NCBI GenBank assembly: GCA_002118135.1
Contig: BDIU01000224.1
Span: forward strand, 1 to 64,000
Direction: 5' to 3'
Source: Trebouxia sp. TZW2008
Taxonomy: Eukaryota; Chlorophyta; Trebouxiophyceae; Trebouxiales; Trebouxiaceae
Length of the DNA: 64,000 nucleotides
Positions 58,339 to 64,000 of this stretch are shown one piece after another. A model generated the notes under the pieces. It was not told the DNA's origin. It ran no database searches and saw nothing but the letters and a program-made list of their open reading frames with translations. The translations under genes and the position numbers were made by a program. Each line of letters starts with the position of its first letter. Position 1 is the stretch's first letter.

Positions 58339-58946
58339 ACGCTGCTAGTAGGTGATGTACCTATCGTTGCACATCGTTTCGCTGCTGCATCATGCGGCGT
58401 TAGAGCGGACCTAATGACATCGGCTAGCTCGAGCATGACAGATTGCTATGATACATCATGCATACATTGCGTGGCTCAAGCTACAGTTCAACACCGACGC
58501 AGCAGCAGCAGCAGCAGCAGCAACTGTAAAGTCTGCATTTTGTGCGAAAATTGTGCGGCACATGCATCAGCTTTAGTGCAACAAATGCTGTCATGCTGAC
58601 AAGTGACCTTTAAGTCTCGTACGTTGCATGGCCCACATTTTATACTATCAGGCTTGCCTTCGACTCCAACTTTGCTATTGCCCATACAGGAGTCTCTGTA
58701 TGACTCCTGTTTGGCATTTGCATTCACTCAGATGCGAGATGTTTCACAGATGCTCTCATGCGTAGGGACCATCGACTTTCATGCAGAAGTCAATGTGACA
58801 ACTCTTGCAACCCTTGGTGGCTGCTGCACCACCAGCTGACCTGCAGATGGCCGCAAGTATGGGGTTCTGTTTACTGTCTCACCATATCATGCGTTTGCCC
58901 TAAACCCTAACCCTAAACCCTTTGGGCCCATGCATCTGCATTGTAC
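58339..58946. other. Intergenic between UCH-L3 end and TTL start, with interstitial telomere repeat
   Basis: 608 bp between two minus-strand genes, so it holds the UCH 3' region and the TTL promoter. A (AGC)n tract lies at 58497-58523. At 58897-58920 there is CCCTAAACCCTAACCCTAAA followed by CCC, a short array of the plant/green-algal telomere unit. Confidence 0.7.
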
Positions 58947-61414
58947 TCAGGCCTGCTCACTTTTGGCAAGCGCTATAAGGTTGAACTTGATTGTGTTGGC
59001 ATTGGCAATAAACTTCTTGACCACTTCTGTTGAGTCCTGCAACACATGACGGTACTTTCAGTCCATGGTTTGCAACAAGGTTTTAGCACCAAACATAGGA
59101 AACAGTGATTGCACTAGCACTGATGCAATGCTGAATGCAGTGCCAATGTGTTACTGGTGATGCCCATGCTACATTGTGCCTGACTAGGCAACCAGGGCCT
59201 GAATGAACAGTGCTCATGTGCTCAACTATGACCTGCAAAGCTTTCTTGTGTCAGCCACATGTGCAATGCATGCCTGTGCTTGCTGTACTGGTTCATGCTA
59301 TGCAAACGCTGAACTTGAGATTCTATGTGACATCTTGCCGGCTGTGTTCAGACCCATACCTGTAGCAACGTGCTGTCTGAAGTTTTGCCATGGTCTATCG
59401 GAAAAGACTTGCGCCCATCCAATTCCACTAGGCGGTTGTTTCTGTTGACTAGCGCAACAAAGTGCAAGTCTACAACGTCCTCTAAGGCAGGAGGTGCTGT
59501 GTCACCTTCCTGTGCAGCTGCCTGCATTGCATAAGATGTGTATTTTGGCACGTCACCATTCTATGCAGCTGCTTACATTGCATAACATGCATCATTCTCC
59601 CACAGTACCTTCTGATGCAGCTGCCAGCATTATACAAACATGCATCAACTGACATGACCTTGCATGCAGCTGACTTGCACTGTGTCAAGCTTGTGATATG
59701 ACTCACAGCATTGCAAGATGCATTCAATTACAGCGCATCTTGCAATGCTGTAATTGAGCACACAACATAAGTGCAATTATATGCATCGTTTGCCATGCTG
59801 TGCATTGACAACATACTGGCCTACAGTGCATATGCCTTGACCTGGGACATGAAACTACGTGCAGTAAAAAGCAAGTTAGTTGTTGAGCCTGCACAATGGC
59901 TGACTCGCACATGACAGACAGCATAGCTTGCTGAAAAGAAATTGCAGCTAGTTGGAAGACTGCAGTTCAAAAGTAAGGCTTTCAGAAGTCACATCAACTC
60001 GATCCATTTGTTAAAATGGTGCTCCGAAACCAATGTAACAGAGTGAGATTTACAATAGTGGCTTGGTGCTGGAAGGCACCCAAGACCANNGATAAGCCTC
60101 CACGCATTGGCCTTGGATAGCCGCAACCCGACAGGAATCAGAATGAAGCTATGCACCTCATGGGCTTGGTCTACGTCAGTGAAATCTTGAATGCCTTTTC
60201 TCAGGGTAGTGCAAGCGAAGAAGAAGAGCAAAGCTCACCTCATGGGCTTTGTCTATGTCAGGGGCGCCTTCAGGGGGCTGTTCCAGGAAGTGCCCTCGCT
60301 CATCTGGGTTCATGCTGGCTGAGTCAGCTAGGAAGCTTTTCAAAAATGAGCCCTCAGCTACATCTCATAGGCAATATCTTTGGGTGAACAGCTCAAACAA
60401 CCGGCAGGACAGATAAGATCTGATCATGACATTTGCTTCAGCCAGAATGCAAAGGGTTGACCATGCAGGGGCAACAGACGACAGTGATGCAGGATGGAAC
60501 ATCAGCCACAATCAGTGTTACAATGCAGAGCGATGGCCATGCTGCGCCAGCGGGGGCTTTGTGTACTGCAGCTGGCCTAGTATCTCTTGCTGACAAGCTG
60601 TCAAAAGCTGTCAAAATCCTGTGCAAGGGACTGCCCTGAGTTTACAAGTTGAAGTGTCAGCTCGAAAGCACTGCTGCGACGCAAAGCGTGCTTGAGTAGC
60701 TGTGATGACACGGGAAAGTTCCTTGCAATACCTTGCAGTCGCCATACACTGCCAGCTTGAAGCATGACGGGGACGCGGTCATAGTCATGCATGTTTGCAG
60801 ATTTGATGCAGTGCCAGAATTGCCTCAGGAAGACAGCAATAGTCTAATTTTAGTTTTCTAGCTTTCATTTGAAATAGCCAACCTGGTGTGGACTTGTCTT
60901 GGTTGTTTGCAATGGCATGCAGTGCTCCAATGGTGCCACACGCATTGCTGATAGTTTGCTTCATGAAGTATACACTGGGATCTGGCTTGTAACCTTGGCT
61001 TTTCAGCTCTTTGTCCTCTGCAGGGCAGTTCAATTGATGGTGGCATGGCAGACTTGGAGAAGCAGTGGCACCAGCATGCATGCGAATCCTACAAATTTGC
61101 ATTTTGGGCATTGCACCGCAGGCAAGAGTACCTGACTCTTTTGCTGCTTCTGACTCTTTGGTGACTGGGAACAACAACAGAACTGCGACGACTGGCTGTG
61201 GAACCATTTGAAGCAGCTCCTGTACCACAGCTATGGCTTCAAGTGGAACGAAGAGACCTGTGCCTCTGCTGCTTAGTGCAGTTTGTTACAGTCTTACCGC
61301 ATCTAGGCCGAAAACGTCGCAGAAAGAGTACTTCGTGGTATCGAATCCAAGCTTGCTGACGAAGTCATTGAGCACTTCAGGGTTTGACTCCAAAGGCAAC
61401 CACTTCTTGCCCAT
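58947..61414 (-). CDS. Ubiquitin carboxyl-terminal hydrolase, UCH-L3 type
   Basis: Cysteine protease that releases small adducts from the ubiquitin (or NEDD8) C-terminus; 236 residues, near the 230 of animal UCH-L3. Exons: 61414-61298, 61219-61132, 61017-60883, 60357-60239, 59521-59360 and 59036-58947. They sum to 711 nt with matching phases (0,1,1,0,0). Start [16 protein letters not shown] is the family start. The catalytic residues are all visible: Q89 and C95 in [15 protein letters not shown]173 in [10 protein letters not shown]188 in [13 protein letters not shown]. The cross-over loop region is exon 4 ([18 protein letters not shown]), and the C-terminus is [12 protein letters not shown]. 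Two N bases at 60089-60090 lie in intron 4 and do not affect coding. It diverges from the zinc-finger gene. Confidence 0.95.
59535..59690 (-). repeat. Acceptor-side copies of UCH exon 5, and exon 4 remnants
   Basis: Copies of the exon 5 acceptor and start (GCAGCTGCA) recur near 59565, 59617 and 59665 upstream of the functional exon (59521). Around exon 4, a donor-side copy lies at 60141-60175 and a degenerate acceptor-side copy near 60590-60645. Confidence 0.65.
59706..59750. repeat. Perfect 16-bp inverted repeat with 13-nt loop
   Basis: 59706-59721 (CAGCATTGCAAGATGC) is the exact reverse complement of 59735-59750. The loop (ATTCAATTACAGC region) is itself repeated inverted just after (GCTGTAATTGAG), so two alternative hairpins are possible. 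In UCH intron 5. Confidence 0.85.
60089..60090. other. Two undetermined bases
   Basis: NN in UCH intron 4. It breaks one spurious ORF only. It may be a collapsed repeat or a low-quality join, since partial exon copies lie on both sides. Confidence 0.95.
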
Positions 61415-62458
61415 TGTGCTCGTCGCACACGCGAAGGCGACCTGATCAGCTGGCTGCTAGGAACAGATGATCGGTGTAGCGACGAGCCCGTCACACGCTT
61501 GACAAGTCTCCGCTCAAATGCAATCAAACCATTCAAGAGTATTTGAGCAGGATCGTCAGGCGGGGTGTCTCGAGAGGTTGCGGGTTGCACCGGTTAAGTC
61601 GACATTGCAGCTGGTTGCACGAAGGAACGTGCTGGTTTGGCAAGCGCAAACTTCTTCTTCCGCTGCCAGGCTGTCGATTTCTGAATGGACCATTCCCATT
61701 GGTACTGCATTTTGTCGTACCAGCATAAAGCTTCCATCAGGACTGCTCGTGACACACCTTTGAGCAATTATGACGCACAGCTTATGCAGGCGATCTTGAA
61801 TGAGATTGGCTGCATTATTCTGACTATGCCTAATATGTATGATTGCATTCCAGATCTGAGCGCAAAATTGTGCGCTTGCAATGCAGCATTTCATTGGCGC
61901 AGAATGAGACATCCTTGTGTAGTGATGCTTGGATGCATCATGCTGTGAACTCAGGCTACCAACTTTGCCAAATGCACATGGAAGCTGTTTGCCTTCAATC
62001 TAACACACCGCGCGCATGCATGGCATTCTGTGTGTGTGCACCCTTGTATGCTTGCAAGGAGGCATCGCATCTGCGCATCTCTGCGCAGGCTTTCGTCGTG
62101 TGCAACGGTGTGTGCGCAGGTGTGTGTGCTATGATTGTTCAAGCTGAATTTGAGGATTAGTACAGCTGTCAAATTGCAAATTTGCATGTCATGTGGACAC
62201 TAGGGATGCAGATTCTGCAAATCTTCCGGCTCGGACTTCGCTTGCTTCCAGCTAAGTACAGCGATTGCCCTCACGCGCATCGGCTCGCAGCACGCGATCT
62301 GCCTTGTCTTGATCTGCTGCGCCCGAGTGTCGCTGTCGACAACGCAGCGCGTTTGCTGTGACACTTGAGGAAGTTTGCAGGCAGCGTCCTGCTGTTGTAG
62401 AGCTGTTGTGAGCTCCTTCCGAGGTGGCGAGCGATCGCGCAACACTGCGCTACACCTC
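61415..62458. promoter_or_regulatory. Divergent intergenic region between UCH-L3 and the CCCH gene
   Basis: 1044 bp between two outward-facing start codons; must contain both promoters and 5' UTRs. Short ORFs occur on both strands but none has a recognisable motif or splice support. I see no clear TATA box. Confidence 0.5.
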
Positions 62459-63453
62459 ATGGCCAGCACATCAGCTCCTCAGGTGCGTCGTACCGCATCG
62501 TACAGCCTTTACGATGCCTGCTTGCGGTGCCATCCCTCCTTTTTAGCAGTGATGTGTATTGCTGCTGCAAGCGGCCTCCTGCTGTCGCAAATGCTGGAAT
62601 TGGTCAATGATTCGCAGGATGTGGCAACAGAAGCAGAAGATGACAAGGATGCTAACGAGAATTCGTTGTACAAGGAAGACTCTTTCCGGATGTATTGCAT
62701 GAAGGTACCTTAGCCGTCTCTCGAGAGATCTTGCTCTCGGTGACCGCCAAACGCCGATTTTGCTACTGCTAAATCTGCACATTGATCAGCCTAGCCATAC
62801 TTGCATGTCACAAACCGTCTTTGTAAGCTCTCCTTGCAGCATTTGCACCAACTTGACAGTTCCATCTGGTCTGCACAGGTGCTGCCTTGCTCCAAAAGAT
62901 ACTGTCACGATTGGACCACATGTCCATTTTCACATCCAGGAGAAAAAGCTAGGAGGCGGGATCCCAGAACACAGCCTCACACTGGCATTGCATGCCCTGA
63001 CAGGAAAAAGGTAATTTATGGACCCTTCAGTGCCCCTTTACTAAGCATTTGTGTGAATGGCAGATGCATGCGTCGCATGTGACTTTCTCGTAGTAAAGCG
63101 TCACCTGTCACTTTACAGGAGGGCACATGTGTCAGGGGAGACAGCTGTCCTTATGCACACAATGTGTTTGAATACTGGCTACATCCAACAAGGTGCGCAG
63201 CAAAGTAACAGAAGCAGTCATTGATGTTTCCTTCTGCAGTAGTCTCACAGCATAGCTATGCATGCCCAAGTCATCTGCATTGACGCGCAGGTATCGCACA
63301 CAGCTGTGCAATGACGGCATCAAGTGCCGTCGGCACATATGCTTCTTTGCACACAGCCTTGAGGAGTTGCGGGTCCCAACCTGCAAGCCGTTTGTGCCCC
63401 CTGATGCGCTAGCAGCTGCCACAACAGCTGCTGCTGCTGACATTGCTCGCAAG
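62459..63453 (+). CDS. Plant-type arginine-rich tandem CCCH zinc-finger protein (RR-TZF), 3' end beyond window or unplaced
   Basis: RNA-binding regulator of the plant and algal RR-TZF group. Exons: 62459-62704, 62879-63010, 63119-63192 and 63291-63453, phases 0,0,2. The ATG at 62459 is the first consistent start. The plant-specific arginine-rich region is complete: C86-X5-H92-X4-C97-X3-H101 with [11 protein letters not shown] after it. The first finger is C121-X8-C130-X5-C136-X3-H140. The second is C157-X5-C163-X4-C168-X3-H172. Both match the RR-TZF spacing exactly. [14 protein letters not shown] links them as in plant members. After K205 there is a GTAACA donor; family proteins usually have a long C-terminal part, so more exons probably lie to the right. 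Read-through would stop at 63489. Target mRNAs are unknown. Confidence 0.93.
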
Positions 63454-64000
63454 GTAACATTGTGCTTTGAAAGCGGGCTGTCTCTTTAGACAAAGCCTCC
63501 CGCTATAATGCCTAATGGCGTAGGCCTTTTCTGTTTTTGTTGTAATACTATGCTGCTGCTGGCTGCATGAGCTCAAGCTGGTTGGCCAAATCACAAGCTT
63601 TTCAGCACTGACTCTCATTGTGTGTCTCTCCTGACGTTATCTTCTCTTGTCAGCAAGCGCTAGGTCATGCATTTTTGCAGCAAAATGCATGGATCTAAGC
63701 CAACTTCAGGCTGCCTTTTTTGGGGCTGTAAGTGCTCCACATTGCTACATGCAGCAATGAGCACAACAATGCTCACATCATTGCAGAATGGCGCAGATTG
63801 TTGCTGCTCAGTGGCATGCAGTATTGCCTGGGCCACATTACCCTTCTTTTGTCTGCGGTTCAATGTTAATCTCACATGAATTACCTTTGCAGGCTGTTGT
63901 TTTTTCAATGCCAATGAGTGTTGAATGCAGCGTAATCAATACTCGCTGACATGATCAAGCAACAGCCTGTCAAGGTAGCTCATGTGAGGTGAACTTTGTT
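63454..64000. other. Intron and possible later exons of the CCCH gene
   Basis: Begins with the exon 4 donor. It contains the string TCTTTAGACAAAGCCTCCCGCTATA followed by TGGCGTAG...TTTTTCTG, which resembles the GNAT intron 1 end at 31281-31339 (GAGGCTCCCGCTATA, GGTGTAGACTTTTC). A dispersed intronic repeat is therefore shared by the two genes. No further exon could be fixed. Confidence 0.45.

Noticed and set aside
58264..58599. 111-codon plus-strand ORF ending in a poly-serine tract
   Set aside because: Antisense to the start of TTL exon 1 and driven by an AGC repeat; no domain.
60440..60660. Possible UCH exon ([15 protein letters not shown] on the minus strand)
   Set aside because: Splice phase does not fit and no donor follows. 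The segment at 60357-60239 fits phase and family. This one looks like a degenerate upstream copy of it.
1..64000. tRNA, rRNA or snRNA genes
   Set aside because: I saw no cloverleaf with A and B boxes and no rRNA core sequence on reading. A tRNAscan or Infernal run would settle it.

Overview
The window is nuclear DNA of a photosynthetic eukaryote, most likely a green alga (chlorophyte). Nine genes can be rebuilt or partly rebuilt from phase-matched exons. They include a plastid-targeted carotenoid-isomerase-like enzyme, a plant-type arginine-rich tandem CCCH zinc-finger protein and a mitochondrial uS15, and short tracts of plant-type telomere repeat are present. Almost every gene is rich in introns. 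I cannot name the genus. Base composition looks moderate (mid-40s % GC by eye, not counted).

Layout, left to right: (1) <1-4363, minus strand: LAF3/YtcJ-type amidohydrolase, running off the left edge. (2) 5458-7369, minus: ribosomal protein uS15 with an organelle presequence. (3) 7885-26381, plus: an MFS transporter of the MFSD14/HIAT1 type, ten exons for 554 aa spread over 18.5 kb and diverging from uS15. (4) 28593-30470, minus: a decayed, 5'-truncated LINE. (5) 30794-33074, plus: organelle-targeted GNAT acetyltransferase. (6) 34184-34864, minus: a doubtful gene. (7) 35143-44542, plus: CRTISO-like FAD enzyme, ten exons, 609 aa. (8) 45649-58338, minus: tubulin-tyrosine-ligase family protein, nine exons, 456 aa, with an intronless DltE-type short-chain dehydrogenase nested in its fifth intron on the opposite strand (48118-48915). 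(9) 58947-61414, minus: UCH-L3-type deubiquitinase, six exons, 236 aa. (10) 62459 to the right edge, plus: tandem CCCH zinc-finger protein. For the MFS, GNAT, CRTISO, TTL and UCH models the exon lengths sum to an exact multiple of three, with matching splice phases throughout. This is the main internal check on the models.

The outstanding feature is how the introns are built. Nearly every sizeable intron contains a tandem array of partial copies of the neighbouring exon. The arrangement follows a rule. Copies of an exon's 5' part, with its splice acceptor, lie upstream of the functional exon. Copies of its 3' part, with its splice donor, lie downstream. Units are about 85-270 bp, decay with distance, and appear in seven unrelated genes. 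In the GNAT gene the array continues past the stop codon. The introns therefore seem to have grown by repeated tandem duplication across splice junctions. A second structure is an array of about 27 hairpin-forming units filling roughly 7 kb of MFS intron 8. A third is a family of 178-179 bp TA-flanked MITEs, one of which supplies part of a splice donor.

The genes do not form one pathway. They are ordinary housekeeping or regulatory genes (organelle translation, transport, carotenoid metabolism, tubulin modification, ubiquitin recycling, mRNA regulation) that share the same intron-expansion process.
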